Assembly (NCBI RefSeq): GCF_013415105.1
Contig: NZ_JACCDF010000008.1
Coordinates: 1-64,000, forward strand
Direction of reading: 5' to 3'
Source: Vreelandella salicampi
GTDB lineage: Bacteria > Pseudomonadota > Gammaproteobacteria > Pseudomonadales > Halomonadaceae
Length of the DNA: 64,000 nt
In this document: in pieces, positions 31,634 to 40,423 of the stretch
Position numbering within the stretch: position 1 is the first letter of the stretch
Layout: each line of letters begins with the position of its first letter
Notes under the pieces: generated by a model
Databases searched by the model: none
What the model was told of the DNA's origin: nothing
Seen by the model: the letters and a program-made list of their open reading frames with translations, nothing else
Position numbers and translations under genes: made by a program

Positions 31634-31765
31634 GGAAACCGCTGATTAACTATTGCGCTTGACCATACGGCGTTAAAAATCGCCTCGTGCGCGAGTCCGA
31701 TCCGCCTTTTCGTTGATTTTTGCCTTGTCTGGTCTGCGCTCATCACGTTAATCAGAGCCTCTTTG
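31632..31765. repeat. MITE-like long imperfect palindrome
   Basis: Outer arms CTGATTAAC (31642-31650) and GTTAATCAG (31747-31755) are perfectly inverted, inside GAGG (31632-31635) and CCTC (31758-31761). Inner arms also pair: GACCATACGG...TTAAAAATC against GATTTTTGCCTTGTCTGGTC. The whole of about 130 bp can fold into one hairpin. TTTGAG occurs on both sides (31629-31634 and 31762-31767), a possible target duplication. No coding capacity. It resembles a non-autonomous element or a repeated hairpin. Confidence 0.6.
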
Positions 31766-31866
31766 AGACGCTTGGTAACAATTTCCTTCAACGAAACGAG
31801 GCAAATTATTCGCTCCTCATCAGCGGGTTGAGGTTTTACGCTGGTCGTATTGAAAAGGAGTAAGTT

Positions 31867-32742
31867 ATGCCATCAGACACTATCCAATCAGTCCGCCGCG
31901 TGATCGCCCAGCACCCGGCCAGGCGCGACGATATCGGCGATCTGGTCACCCGGCGGCCATTGCCGGGACCGCAGCTTGAGCAACTCGATCCGTTCCTGTT
32001 TCTTAACCACCACGGCCCCCAGGCGTATCCGGCCAATAACCGTGGGCTGCCGTTTGGCCCGCACCCACACCGAGGCTTTGAAACGGTCACTTTTATTCTG
32101 GAAGGCTCGCTGGCCCACGCCGATAGTACTAAGCATCAAAGCGTGATCGATGCGGGCGGCGTGCAGTGGATGACCGCAGGCAGCGGCATCGTGCATGCGG
32201 AAATTTCGCCGCCAGAGTTTCTGCGCGACGGCGGTCCGCTGGAAATTCTGCAGCTGTGGGTCAACCTGCCTGCGCACTTAAAAATGACCGAACCTCGCTA
32301 CGTGGGTCTGCAGCAAACATCGATACCTACCATCACGCTGCCAGGCGGTGGTGAGCTGAACCTGATAGCAGGGCAATGGCAGGATGACGTTGGCCCTATC
32401 GAGACGTTGACGGGAATATTCATGTCAACGCTACGGCTGCCTGCCGGTAGCCACGAGCAGCTGACCGTGGCACCAGGGCGGCAGGTGTTCCTCTACGTGG
32501 TGGAAGGCGATGTCACCGTGGGTGGCGAGCCCGTTAAGGCCCACCACTTGATCGAAGTGGATCGCGATGGCGCCAGCCTCGAAATCGAAGCCAGCAGCGA
32601 CGCACGCCTGCTGTTTGGCCATGGCGAGGTGATCGATGAGCCGGTCTATTCCCACGGGCCCTTCGTGATGAATACCCGCGAAGAGATCGTTCAGGCGGTC
32701 GATGATTATCAGAACGGCAAATTTGGCGGGCTCGACGCCTAA
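31867..32742 (+). CDS. Pirin family protein
   Basis: 291-residue bicupin. The metal ligands expected for pirins are present: His66, His68 (GPHPHRGFETVTFILEG), His110 and Glu112 (GSGIVHAEISP). Bacterial pirins include quercetinases and regulators of central metabolism; the role here is unknown. AAGGAG precedes the start. Its last 28 codons are duplicated at 33823-33906. Confidence 0.92.
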   Translation: MPSDTIQSVRRVIAQHPARRDDIGDLVTRRPLPGPQLEQLDPFLFLNHHGPQAYPANNRGLPFGPHPHRGFETVTFILEGSLAHADSTKHQSVIDAGGVQWMTAGSGIVHAEISPPEFLRDGGPLEILQLWVNLPAHLKMTEPRYVGLQQTSIPTITLPGGGELNLIAGQWQDDVGPIETLTGIFMSTLRLPAGSHEQLTVAPGRQVFLYVVEGDVTVGGEPVKAHHLIEVDRDGASLEIEASSDARLLFGHGEVIDEPVYSHGPFVMNTREEIVQAVDDYQNGKFGGLDA

Positions 32743-32787
32743 AGTTTGTACAGAAAGTCGCTATAAGGGCTCGCCGCGGTAGTAGTG
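32659..32787. repeat. 129-bp direct repeat, copy 1 (pirin end plus glycosylase end)
   Basis: Matches 33823-33951 without gaps (offset 1164). By eye six mismatches are clustered in the pirin codons at about 32690-32710; the remaining 80 or so bases are identical. It contains the pirin stop and the antisense stop of an alkA-type gene. Confidence 0.9.
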
Positions 32788-32826
32788 ACGCAGAAGTACC
32801 AGTGCCACAAATAGCGAGCCCACGAT
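32761..32826 (-). pseudogene. Relic of the 3' end of an AlkA-type glycosylase gene
   Basis: The minus strand reads VGSLFVALVLLRHYYRGEPL then stop, clearly related to the true C-terminus SVGSLFLWHYYRGEPL at 33925, but with an insertion and no gene body upstream. It is the glycosylase part of repeat copy 1, left behind by the DUF3800 insertion event. Confidence 0.65.
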
Positions 32827-32896
32827 AGGCGTTGACTTTAAAATCCGAAATCTTCAAACTGGATATAAATGGACTGGGAGTGCCCGGTCGGCGTCT

Positions 32897-32925
32897 AAAC
32901 CTCGGTGAGCTTCATCGGGGTTTTT
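32897..32925. terminator. Possible terminator downstream of the DUF3800 gene
   Basis: Imperfect stem AACC-CGGTGA / TCATCG-GGTT, followed on the plus strand by TTTTT; on the minus strand, downstream of DUF3800, the T run is short. Confidence 0.4.
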
Positions 32926-32931
32926 CGCTAT

Positions 32932-33720
32932 CTAGGGGAAATGCTTTAGCCCCCACTGATCATAGCCATCCCCAACCGCCTGTCGGCCTCCCTCGCAATA
33001 AAACTTGTGCTTGAGAACTTCAAACGCTTGATTAGGCTGATTTGGAGCCAATACATGTCGACCGATAGGTCGCGCCACTAGATCCGCAAGCTGCAACCCG
33101 GCTGAATTGCTCGCTTTCGCCGCCATACGAATTTTAAATGGCAAGTCGCGCTGGTATTTATTTTCGCCATCACAAATACGGCGAAACTCTAGTTCGAGCT
33201 CGTCATCTTCCTTCGCTCCCCGCTTTTCAACGATGACATGTGTTTCCAGCGATTCTTGTCCTTTTTCTTTGACGAGATCGAACAGCGTCTCCAAGCAATG
33301 TCGCAACGCTAGGTGGTAGGGGTTCGACATCTCTTCACGGCTGGTCAGCCTGTGTTTGTCGATCACGCATGATGCAAGAATGAAGTTACTTTCGTCGATC
33401 AAATGGCTCAAACGCCCCATGAATGCCTGCTTTTCAGCTCTATCCTTAAACACCCTAAAATCGCCTTTCTCTTTGCGTATTTCATGCTCATGGAAGATAA
33501 CGAGGTCGTGGCCGAAGTAATCGAATTTTAGCTGCTGAAGTGCGGGCACTACCTTTGCCATGTAATGCTGTTTATAGAATATGCAGAAAGCCAGCACAAA
33601 AACCGGATAGTTGGGGTCGATATTAAGCAATCCGTGATCGCCACTTTCATCGACATACACCACAAAGTCGCTGAATCCACGCTCTTGACCAGTATTTGCC
33701 TCTATATCGCTAGTAGCCAT
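32932..33720 (-). CDS. DUF3800 domain protein
   Basis: 262 residues with the DUF3800 hallmark YVDESGD (22-28; Asp24, Glu25, Asp28), followed by IFHEHEIRKEKGDF and, near the C-terminus, the acidic strand SAGLQLADLVARPIGRH. The domain is predicted to have an RNase H-like nuclease fold and is often found in mobile or defence-associated regions; its function is unknown. It is a single gene inserted between the two 129-bp repeats, on the strand opposite to pirin, and its base composition looks more AT-rich than its flanks. Start ATG 33720. Confidence 0.82.
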   Translation of the reverse strand: MATSDIEANTGQERGFSDFVVYVDESGDHGLLNIDPNYPVFVLAFCIFYKQHYMAKVVPALQQLKFDYFGHDLVIFHEHEIRKEKGDFRVFKDRAEKQAFMGRLSHLIDESNFILASCVIDKHRLTSREEMSNPYHLALRHCLETLFDLVKEKGQESLETHVIVEKRGAKEDDELELEFRRICDGENKYQRDLPFKIRMAAKASNSAGLQLADLVARPIGRHVLAPNQPNQAFEVLKHKFYCEGGRQAVGDGYDQWGLKHFP

Positions 33721-33822
33721 TATGTTATTTCCCTTCTACTTCTGTGCCATGCTCGGCTAGCCCTAGCTTGAGCGTCTCGTTATCTGGCATTGATGATCGT
33801 TAATGTTAGAAGAGGCGTTGGC

Positions 33823-33906
33823 CCCTTCGTGATGAATACCCGCGAAGAGATTGTCGAGGCAGTCGAGGACTATCAGAACGGCAAATTTGGCGGGCTCGAC
33901 GCCTAA
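33823..33906 (+). pseudogene. Orphan 3' fragment of a pirin gene
   Basis: Encodes PFVMNTREEIVEAVEDYQNG followed by KFGGLDA and stop, differing from the intact pirin's VQAVDDYQ by Gln-to-Glu and Asp-to-Glu. No upstream pirin sequence is attached. The different allele suggests that it came from another strain rather than from copying the local gene. Confidence 0.8.
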
Positions 33907-33951
33907 AGTTTGTACAGAAAGTCGCTATAAGGGCTCGCCGCGGTAGTAGTG
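33823..33951. repeat. 129-bp direct repeat, copy 2
   Basis: Second copy of 32659-32787. Here the glycosylase end belongs to the intact gene at 33925-34536, while the pirin end is an orphan fragment. Confidence 0.9.
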
Positions 33952-34536
33952 CCACAGAAACAGCGACCCCACGCTGCGCCAGGGCGCCCAATGTTCCACT
34001 AACTGGCGGGCATACTTGGGCGTGGGTTTGTCGTCCATGCCTTTTAAGCGGCCTAAAGCGACACGCAGGGCGAGATCGTCGGCGGGAAAAATATCGGGAC
34101 GTTTCAGCGAGAACATCAGATAGATCTCGGCACTCCAACGGCCAAAGCCGCGTAGCTGGGTAATGGCGGCTATGGCTTCTTCATCGCTTAGCTGTTCAAG
34201 CCCCTCGGCGCTAAAAGTGCCTGCCAACTCTGCTTCTGCCAGTCCTTTAGCGTACTCGATCTTGCGCCAAGAGAGTCCCGCATCGCGCAGCGCCTGGCCT
34301 TCAACGTCGATTACTGCGTTGGCATGCAATTCGGGCAGCAGCTCATTGACGCGGCCCATAATGGCGCTGGCCGCTTCGGTGGATAGCTGTTGGCTGACGA
34401 TGGTGGAGAAGAAGGTCGCAAAGCCTTTATCGCGCTCGCGAGGCGAGGGTGCGCCCACCAGCGGGTAAGCGCGGGCGATATCGGGGTCGGCGTTGGCCAG
34501 TGCCTGCATGGCCTGTTCGATGGTGTCGGGCGTCAT
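33925..34536 (-). CDS. DNA-3-methyladenine glycosylase, AlkA-type (HhH-GPD)
   Basis: Removes alkylated bases in base-excision repair. 203 residues: helix-hairpin-helix LRGFGRWSAE at 128-137 and the catalytic aspartate in IFPADDLAL (probably Asp154). It lacks the N-terminal domain of E. coli AlkA (282 residues), so it belongs to the shorter AlkA-like group. Its last codons lie within repeat copy 2. Confidence 0.9.
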   Translation of the reverse strand: MTPDTIEQAMQALANADPDIARAYPLVGAPSPRERDKGFATFFSTIVSQQLSTEAASAIMGRVNELLPELHANAVIDVEGQALRDAGLSWRKIEYAKGLAEAELAGTFSAEGLEQLSDEEAIAAITQLRGFGRWSAEIYLMFSLKRPDIFPADDLALRVALGRLKGMDDKPTPKYARQLVEHWAPWRSVGSLFLWHYYRGEPL

Positions 34537-34748
34537 GGCGACCTCGCGCTGCTAAATTGAGCCGTATTGTGCGCAGACTCGTCATTAAAGCTCAAACCGT
34601 GGCCGGATTCCTCAATAAGCGTTACGCATTCTCTTTGCCCGCTAACTTTTTAAGTGTTGCGTATTTATACCTTCGTCTAATCCTGCGATCATTCACCTCA
34701 TAAAAGCCGGTTTGTTAAGCAGGCGCTAAAGGTGCCTTGGGGAACATT

Positions 34749-35954
34749 ATGCAGGAATCGTCATCTGGGTTGGCGCGTAACCCGCGTCTGGCCGAATTTG
34801 TATTGGCGCTGGGTGGCTTTGGGATCGGCACCAGCGAGTTTGTCATTATGGGGCTGATGAACCGCGTGGCGGGCGATTTAGCTGTAACGGAGCCCCAGGT
34901 GGGTTACGCGATTAGCAGCTACGCTTTGGGCGTGGTGGTCGGCGCGCCGCTGATTTCAGCGCTGGCCGCGCGGGTGCCAAGGCGGGCTTTATTAATTATA
35001 TTGATGCTGGTGTTTGCGGTGGGCAATATCGCCAGTGCCATGGCACCGGGGTTCTGGTCCTTCGTGGGGCTGCGTTTCCTGGCTGGCTTGCCACACGGGG
35101 CTTATTTTGGCATCGCCGCGCTGGTGGCGGCGGGAGCCGTACCGATAGACCAACGGGCACGGGCTATTTCCCGGGTGATGATGGGCCTAACCGTGGCAAT
35201 TCTGATAGGCGCACCGCTGGGCACCTGGGCAGGCAATGTGTTTGGCTGGCAAATCGCTTTTGCGGGTGTCGGAGGCATCGCGCTACTTACCGCCCTGTTA
35301 ATTCGGTTCTATGTGCCGATTCAGCCCGTTGATACCCTGGCGAGCCCTGTGCGCGAGCTATCAGCGCTGCTTAAACAACGCGTATTGGTCACCCTGGCAC
35401 TGGCGTGTATTGGTTGCGGCGGCATGTTCGCTATTTTTAGCTATGTGATGCCGACGTTAACCCAGCAAGCGGGCATGAGCGAAGCACTGGGGCCGCTGGT
35501 CCTGGTGATCTTTGGCCTGGGCTCGATTGCGGGTAATTTAATCGGCGGGCGCATGGCGGATAAAAACCTGATGCGTGCGATTCCAGCTATTTTGCTCTGG
35601 TGTGGAGTGATCCAGGGACTGTTTTATTTTGCCGCCAATAATGTCTGGACGGGGCTGTTATTCGTCGGTTTGGTCGGCACCAGCATGGCATTGGCACCGT
35701 CGTTGCAAACCCGTTTGATGGACGTGGCGGAAGATGCTCAAACCATGGCGGCCTCGCTCAATCACGCGGCCTTTAACGGCGCCAATGCCCTGGGCGCGTG
35801 GCTTGCTGGGCTGGCGATCAGCGCAGGCTTAAGCTGGTCGAGTACCGGGCTGGTGGGCGCTGGTTTAGCAGGCTGCGGCCTGGTGATTTTTGCCGCTGGG
35901 CGCTGGTTGGAAAAGCGCAGCCAACCGGCCGCCACACGCTGTGCTCGCCCTTAA
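34749..35954 (+). CDS. MFS transporter, sugar-efflux/AraJ-like (DHA1 type)
   Basis: 401 residues with about twelve hydrophobic helices. N-terminal segment LALGGFGIGTSEFVIMGLM and YAISSYALGVVVGAPLISALAARVPRR match the AraJ/YdhP-type exporters. I use ATG 34749 rather than TTG 34737. Substrate unknown; relatives export sugars, arabinose analogues or drugs. No regulator is adjacent. Confidence 0.88.
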   Translation: MQESSSGLARNPRLAEFVLALGGFGIGTSEFVIMGLMNRVAGDLAVTEPQVGYAISSYALGVVVGAPLISALAARVPRRALLIILMLVFAVGNIASAMAPGFWSFVGLRFLAGLPHGAYFGIAALVAAGAVPIDQRARAISRVMMGLTVAILIGAPLGTWAGNVFGWQIAFAGVGGIALLTALLIRFYVPIQPVDTLASPVRELSALLKQRVLVTLALACIGCGGMFAIFSYVMPTLTQQAGMSEALGPLVLVIFGLGSIAGNLIGGRMADKNLMRAIPAILLWCGVIQGLFYFAANNVWTGLLFVGLVGTSMALAPSLQTRLMDVAEDAQTMAASLNHAAFNGANALGAWLAGLAISAGLSWSSTGLVGAGLAGCGLVIFAAGRWLEKRSQPAATRCARP

Positions 35955-35980
35955 CCCTTAACCCAAACCCATGAATTGCT

Positions 35981-36676
35981 CTAGCGGCACAGTGCGAATC
36001 GGCGCATGCCCATATGAAAATGATCGGCATGCGCGGCGTTGTAATCGGGCCCTAGTACATTGCCGAAGGTATCGCAGGCCCCGTCGCGCGCGGCGCGTAA
36101 AAATTCTCCCGCTTCGCCTTCATCATCCCAGTGGTTGATAAGCGTAATGCGCTGGCCGTTCTCAAACTGAAATCCCACCACATCCAATGCTTCGGCGGTG
36201 GCATGTTCGCTGCGCCGCCCGCTTTCGCGGCCGTACACGTTGCGGCAGGCAAAGCTACCCACGTGGTTCACTTGGCTGACCCGGCTGCCGATAATCTCCT
36301 CGGCTGCAGGTTGCAGTGCATGGCGCTCATACATCACCCATGCCAGCGCCAGCGGGCAGGACGCCACGAAGCTCTGGTTGAACGCGACGCCGCTTGACTG
36401 CATACGCACCATATTGGAAAGCGGGCAGTTAGCGGTAGGCGAGTAATCGGCCAGCGGCGTGTAGTTAAGTTCGCCCTCGGGGACGGTATCTAACGCAGCT
36501 AAACAGCCATTGCGGTCATCCGCTAAGCGGCTTAGCTTAAGCTGAGTGACGGGCGTGACAGGGTCGTCAATGTGTAGCGGTGCCCAAGGCGCCCAGTGGC
36601 GTGGGATCTCGATAAGGCCTTTTTGTAGGGCCACGCCTAGGGCAATCAGGCCGATGATAAAAAGCGTACGGCGCAT
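35981..36676 (-). CDS. Extensin-like C-terminal domain protein
   Basis: 231 residues from ATG 36676 (preceded by GGGAG): one N-terminal membrane anchor (TLFIIGLIALGVALQKGL), then a periplasmic extensin-like domain with conserved cysteines and the metal-site-like motifs RRSEHATAEALDVVGF and NAAHADHFHMG. The fold is related to D-Ala-D-Ala/LAS peptidases, so a cell-wall role is plausible, but the substrate is unknown. Confidence 0.85.
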   Translation of the reverse strand: MRRTLFIIGLIALGVALQKGLIEIPRHWAPWAPLHIDDPVTPVTQLKLSRLADDRNGCLAALDTVPEGELNYTPLADYSPTANCPLSNMVRMQSSGVAFNQSFVASCPLALAWVMYERHALQPAAEEIIGSRVSQVNHVGSFACRNVYGRESGRRSEHATAEALDVVGFQFENGQRITLINHWDDEGEAGEFLRAARDGACDTFGNVLGPDYNAAHADHFHMGMRRFALCR

Positions 36677-36789
36677 CCTGGTCTCCCGGTAAGGCGAAAC
36701 GCTACAGTCGAGGCAATGGGTGTGCGATACTGCGGCCCTTCCGTACACTGCTCTCGCACGAGTTTACTTCGCCAACAAGGGAAGCGCGT

Positions 36790-37422
36790 ATGTCCCAAGG
36801 TACACTGTTTGTTGTTTCTGCGCCGTCGGGGGCAGGTAAAACCAGCTTGGTTCGCGAGCTGATTGAGAGCCTGGATGGCATTCAGGTCTCGGTATCGCAC
36901 ACCACCCGTGCCCAGCGCGATGGGGAGGTCGATGGCGTCAACTACCACTTTACCGGCGTGGCGGGCTTTGAGGCGATGATCGCGCGCGGTGAGTTTTTTG
37001 AGCATGCCAAGGTGTTCGATAACTATTACGGTACCTCGCGTAAGGCCGTGCAGACGCTACTCGACGTAGGGCAGGACGTGATCCTGGAAATCGACTGGCA
37101 GGGCGCCCGCCAGGTACGCGAGCAGATGCCCGAGGCGGTGTCGGTGTTTATCCTGCCGCCCTCACGCAGTGAACTGGAACGTCGCTTGGCGAGCCGAGGC
37201 ACCGATGAGCACGCGATCATTGCGCGGCGCATGCGCGACGCGATCAGTGAAATGTCGCACTATGACGAGTACGGCTATCTCGTGATTAACGATGATTTCA
37301 CCACGGCCCTTGAAGAGCTTAAATCGCTGGTCATTAGCCGCCGGATTACCCTGGCTTCCATGCGTGAACACCACGCGCCGCTGCTGGATGCGCTCTTGTC
37401 ACAGGCGCCTAGCGTCGAGTAA
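36790..37422 (+). CDS. gmk: Guanylate kinase
   Basis: Phosphorylates GMP to GDP. 210 residues (E. coli 207); P-loop APSGAGKT at 11-18, then VSHTTRAQRDGEVDGVNYHF and EIDWQGARQVREQ. AAGGGA precedes the start. First gene after the accessory block and head of the gmk-rpoZ-spoT cluster. Confidence 0.97.
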   Translation: MSQGTLFVVSAPSGAGKTSLVRELIESLDGIQVSVSHTTRAQRDGEVDGVNYHFTGVAGFEAMIARGEFFEHAKVFDNYYGTSRKAVQTLLDVGQDVILEIDWQGARQVREQMPEAVSVFILPPSRSELERRLASRGTDEHAIIARRMRDAISEMSHYDEYGYLVINDDFTTALEELKSLVISRRITLASMREHHAPLLDALLSQAPSVE

Positions 37423-37518
37423 TCTATCAGGTTCTGGAAATCCTCTTTTTTGCTGGGCCGGCTCCGTTAGCTAATCTTGACGGCGTCGGACCGGTGCCGT
37501 CATTACAGGAAGGCCCCC

Positions 37519-37776
37519 ATGGCTCGAGTTACCATCGAAGATTGCTTAGATCACGTTGAAAACCGCTTCAAGCTCGTAATGATCTCCACCCATCGTTCAC
37601 GCCAGCTCGCGCGTGGCTCGCGTGATGCCCTGCTGTCTTGGGAAAACGATAAACCCACCGTCATGGCGCTGCGCGAAATCGCCGCTGGCCTGGTCGATCA
37701 CACCGTGCTGGATGAGCCAGTGGAAGCGCCGGTACGCGCCCGCCCGGTAGCCGCAAGCCTCCCGGTCGACGACTGA
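37519..37776 (+). CDS. rpoZ: RNA polymerase omega subunit
   Basis: 85 residues from ATG 37519 ([21 protein letters not shown]), supported by AGGAAGG; the frame extends to 37477 without conservation. Omega stabilises beta-prime and forms one of the ppGpp-binding sites of proteobacterial RNA polymerase, which fits its position before spoT. Confidence 0.97.
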   Translation: MARVTIEDCLDHVENRFKLVMISTHRSRQLARGSRDALLSWENDKPTVMALREIAAGLVDHTVLDEPVEAPVRARPVAASLPVDD

Positions 37777-37808
37777 TAAGCGAACCTTACAGCGATAGAG
37801 GCGCGTAA

Positions 37809-39935
37809 ATGTTTACCATTGATGACCTAGCGGATCGACTTGGCGGCTACCTTCCTCCGGATGAGATTCAGCAGGTTAAACGCGCCTTCTATTACGCCGA
37901 GCAGGCCCACGATGGCCAGCGCCGCCGCTCCGGCGAGCCCTATGTGACCCACCCGCTGGCGGTGGCCAATATTCTGGCCAATATGCACATGGACCATCAG
38001 AGCCTGATGGCGGCCATGTTGCACGATGTCATCGAAGATACCAGCGTGGCTAAGCCCGCGCTGGAAACGCAGTTCGGCAAGCCCGTGGCCGAGCTTGTCG
38101 ATGGCGTCTCTAAGCTCACCCAGATTACGTTCGAAGATAAAGCCGTCGCCCAGGCGGAAAACTTCCAGAAAATGGTGTTGGCGATGTCGCGGGATATCCG
38201 CGTGATTATCGTCAAACTGGCGGATCGCCTGCATAACATGCGCACGTTAGGCGCCCTTCGGCCGGATAAAAAACGCCGGATTGCCCGTGAAACCCTGGAA
38301 ATTTACGCTCGCATTGCCGGGCGTTTGGGCATTAATACCATTCGCGTTGAGCTTGAAGATCTGTCGTTTCAGGCCATCTACCCCATGCGCGCCGAGCGCA
38401 TCAAACGGGCGGTGGCCAGCGCGCGCGGTAACCGGCGTAGCGCTATGCGCGAAATTCAAGTGTCATTACAGCAGAGCCTGGATGACGAAGGGCTCAGCGG
38501 TACGGTGATGGGGCGCCAAAAGCACCTGCTGTCGATTTACCGCAAAATGCGTGATCAGCGTAAGCCATTCGCCGAGATCATGGACGTGTTTGCCTTTCGC
38601 ATCGTTACCGAAGATGTCGCCAGTTGCTACCGTATTTTGGGCGTGGTGCATAACCTGTATAAACCCGTGCCGGGGCGCTTTAAGGACTATATCGCGATCC
38701 CGAAGGCCAACGGCTATCAAAGCTTGCACACCACGCTTTTTGGCTTTCGCGGGATGCCCATTGAAGTGCAGATACGCACCCGAGAGATGGAAGCGATGGC
38801 CAATAACGGCATTGCCGCTCACTGGCTGTATAAAGCGGGCCAAACCGAGCATCCTATTGCCGAGGGCAGTCGCGCCCGCGCCCGCGCTTGGGTGAAAGGC
38901 CTTTTGGAGATGCAGCGCCACGCCGGCGATTCGCTCGAATTTATCGAACACGTTAAAAACGATCTTTTCCCCGACGATATCTACGTGTTTACGCCTAAAG
39001 GCGACATCATGGAACTCCCCCAGGGCGCCACCGTGATTGATTTTGCCTATACCGTGCACACCGATATTGGCAACAACTGCATCGCCTGCCGGATTGACCG
39101 TCAGCTGGCACCGCTCTCTACTCGGCTGGAAAGCGGGCAGACGCTGGAAATTATCACCGCGCCGGCGGCTCGCCCTAACGCTGCTTGGCTGAATTTTGTC
39201 AGCACGGCGAAGGCGCGCTCGGCGATTCGTCACGCGCTTAAGCATCAACAAGAGGCCGAGGCGATTCAGCTGGGCCAGCGGTTGCTTAACAAATCACTTT
39301 CAGTGTTTGAAACCAGCCTGGAAGAGCTGGATGCTAAGGTCATCGAGCGCGCGTTAAAAGAGCTTGACGTAAGCGACCAAGATACCCTGCTGGAATCGAT
39401 AGGCCTGGGTACGCGGGTCGCGCATGCGGTGGCAAGACGCTTAGTGGATTTAGCCGATGGTGGTAACGCCGTCCCTGCGCAGACAGCGAACAGCCAGCCG
39501 GTAGTGATCAGCGGCAGTGAAGGCATGGTGACAAGCTTTGCCCGCTGCTGCCATCCGCTGCCCGGTGATGCCGTGGTGGGGCATCTCTCAGTCGGAAAAG
39601 GGCTGGTGGTTCACCGCGCAGAGTGCAACAACGTGGTGGATAAAACCGACGCGGAAAAGCTTTTCGCGCTGGAATGGTCAGAAGATACCGATGCCGACTT
39701 CCCCGTCGCGCTGCGCATCGAAATTGAAAGCCGCCGCGGCCTGGTGGCAGAGCTTGCTGGCTTGGTGACCGATGCCGATGCCAATATCGAGCGTATCGGT
39801 ATTGAGGAGCGCGATGCCCGCCTCTCGACGGTCAATATCACCTTGGCGGTGAAAGGCCGTGTTCACCTCGCGCGCATTATCAAGCGACTTCGCAATCTCC
39901 CCAACGTGGGCAAAATCACCCGCTTGGGTAAGTAA
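37809..39935 (+). CDS. spoT: Bifunctional (p)ppGpp synthetase/hydrolase SpoT
   Basis: 708 residues (E. coli 702). HD hydrolase domain with THPLAVANIL and AAMLHDVIEDT (about 47-85), synthetase domain with GRFKDYIAIPKANGYQSLHTTLFG (about 290-315), TGS domain (about 390-450) and a C-terminal ACT domain. Controls stringent-response alarmone levels. AGAGG precedes the start. Confidence 0.97.
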   Translation: MFTIDDLADRLGGYLPPDEIQQVKRAFYYAEQAHDGQRRRSGEPYVTHPLAVANILANMHMDHQSLMAAMLHDVIEDTSVAKPALETQFGKPVAELVDGVSKLTQITFEDKAVAQAENFQKMVLAMSRDIRVIIVKLADRLHNMRTLGALRPDKKRRIARETLEIYARIAGRLGINTIRVELEDLSFQAIYPMRAERIKRAVASARGNRRSAMREIQVSLQQSLDDEGLSGTVMGRQKHLLSIYRKMRDQRKPFAEIMDVFAFRIVTEDVASCYRILGVVHNLYKPVPGRFKDYIAIPKANGYQSLHTTLFGFRGMPIEVQIRTREMEAMANNGIAAHWLYKAGQTEHPIAEGSRARARAWVKGLLEMQRHAGDSLEFIEHVKNDLFPDDIYVFTPKGDIMELPQGATVIDFAYTVHTDIGNNCIACRIDRQLAPLSTRLESGQTLEIITAPAARPNAAWLNFVSTAKARSAIRHALKHQQEAEAIQLGQRLLNKSLSVFETSLEELDAKVIERALKELDVSDQDTLLESIGLGTRVAHAVARRLVDLADGGNAVPAQTANSQPVVISGSEGMVTSFARCCHPLPGDAVVGHLSVGKGLVVHRAECNNVVDKTDAEKLFALEWSEDTDADFPVALRIEIESRRGLVAELAGLVTDADANIERIGIEERDARLSTVNITLAVKGRVHLARIIKRLRNLPNVGKITRLGK

Positions 39936-39986
39936 TTTCTCTTACACCCCTCTTATCTTTTCTTTTATCCATAAGGAGTGCTCATT

Positions 39987-40376
39987 ATGAGTAATAAGGC
40001 TGTTATTAATACCGAGAAAGCCCCAGCCGCGATTGGCCCGTATTCACAAGCGGTTAAAGCGGGCAATACCGTGTATATGTCAGGCCAGATTCCGCTTGAC
40101 CCGGCCACCATGGAGCTCGTTTCGGACGACTTCGAAGCGCAAGCGCGCCAAGTGTTTACCAACCTGCAGGCCGTGTGCGAAGAAGCGGCGGGGTCGCTTG
40201 GCGATGTCGTTAAGCTTAACCTCTACCTGGTGGATCTGGAGAACTTCGCCATCGTTAACCGCGTGATGGAGGAGTTCTTTGCTTCGCCTTATCCGGCTCG
40301 CGCCGCCGTCGGCGTGAAAGCGCTGCCCAAAGGCGCTCAGGTCGAAGCCGAAGGCGTGATGGTGCTAGGCGACTAA
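39987..40376 (+). CDS. ridA: Enamine/imine deaminase RidA
   Basis: Hydrolyses reactive 2-aminoacrylate-type enamines. 129 residues from ATG 39987, eight bases after AAGGAG; the GTG at 39978 in frame is not favoured. Conserved [20 protein letters not shown] and the active-site region [23 protein letters not shown] are present. Neighbour of spoT as in Pseudomonas. Confidence 0.95.
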   Translation: MSNKAVINTEKAPAAIGPYSQAVKAGNTVYMSGQIPLDPATMELVSDDFEAQARQVFTNLQAVCEEAAGSLGDVVKLNLYLVDLENFAIVNRVMEEFFASPYPARAAVGVKALPKGAQVEAEGVMVLGD

Positions 40377-40423
40377 ACGCCCGGGTGAATATGGCGTGTC
40401 ACCTCGGCTTAAAAAGCCTGGGG

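Noticed and set aside
38466-39251. 261-codon open frame antisense to spoT
   Set aside because: Same reason: mirror frame of a conserved gene without domain or start signals.
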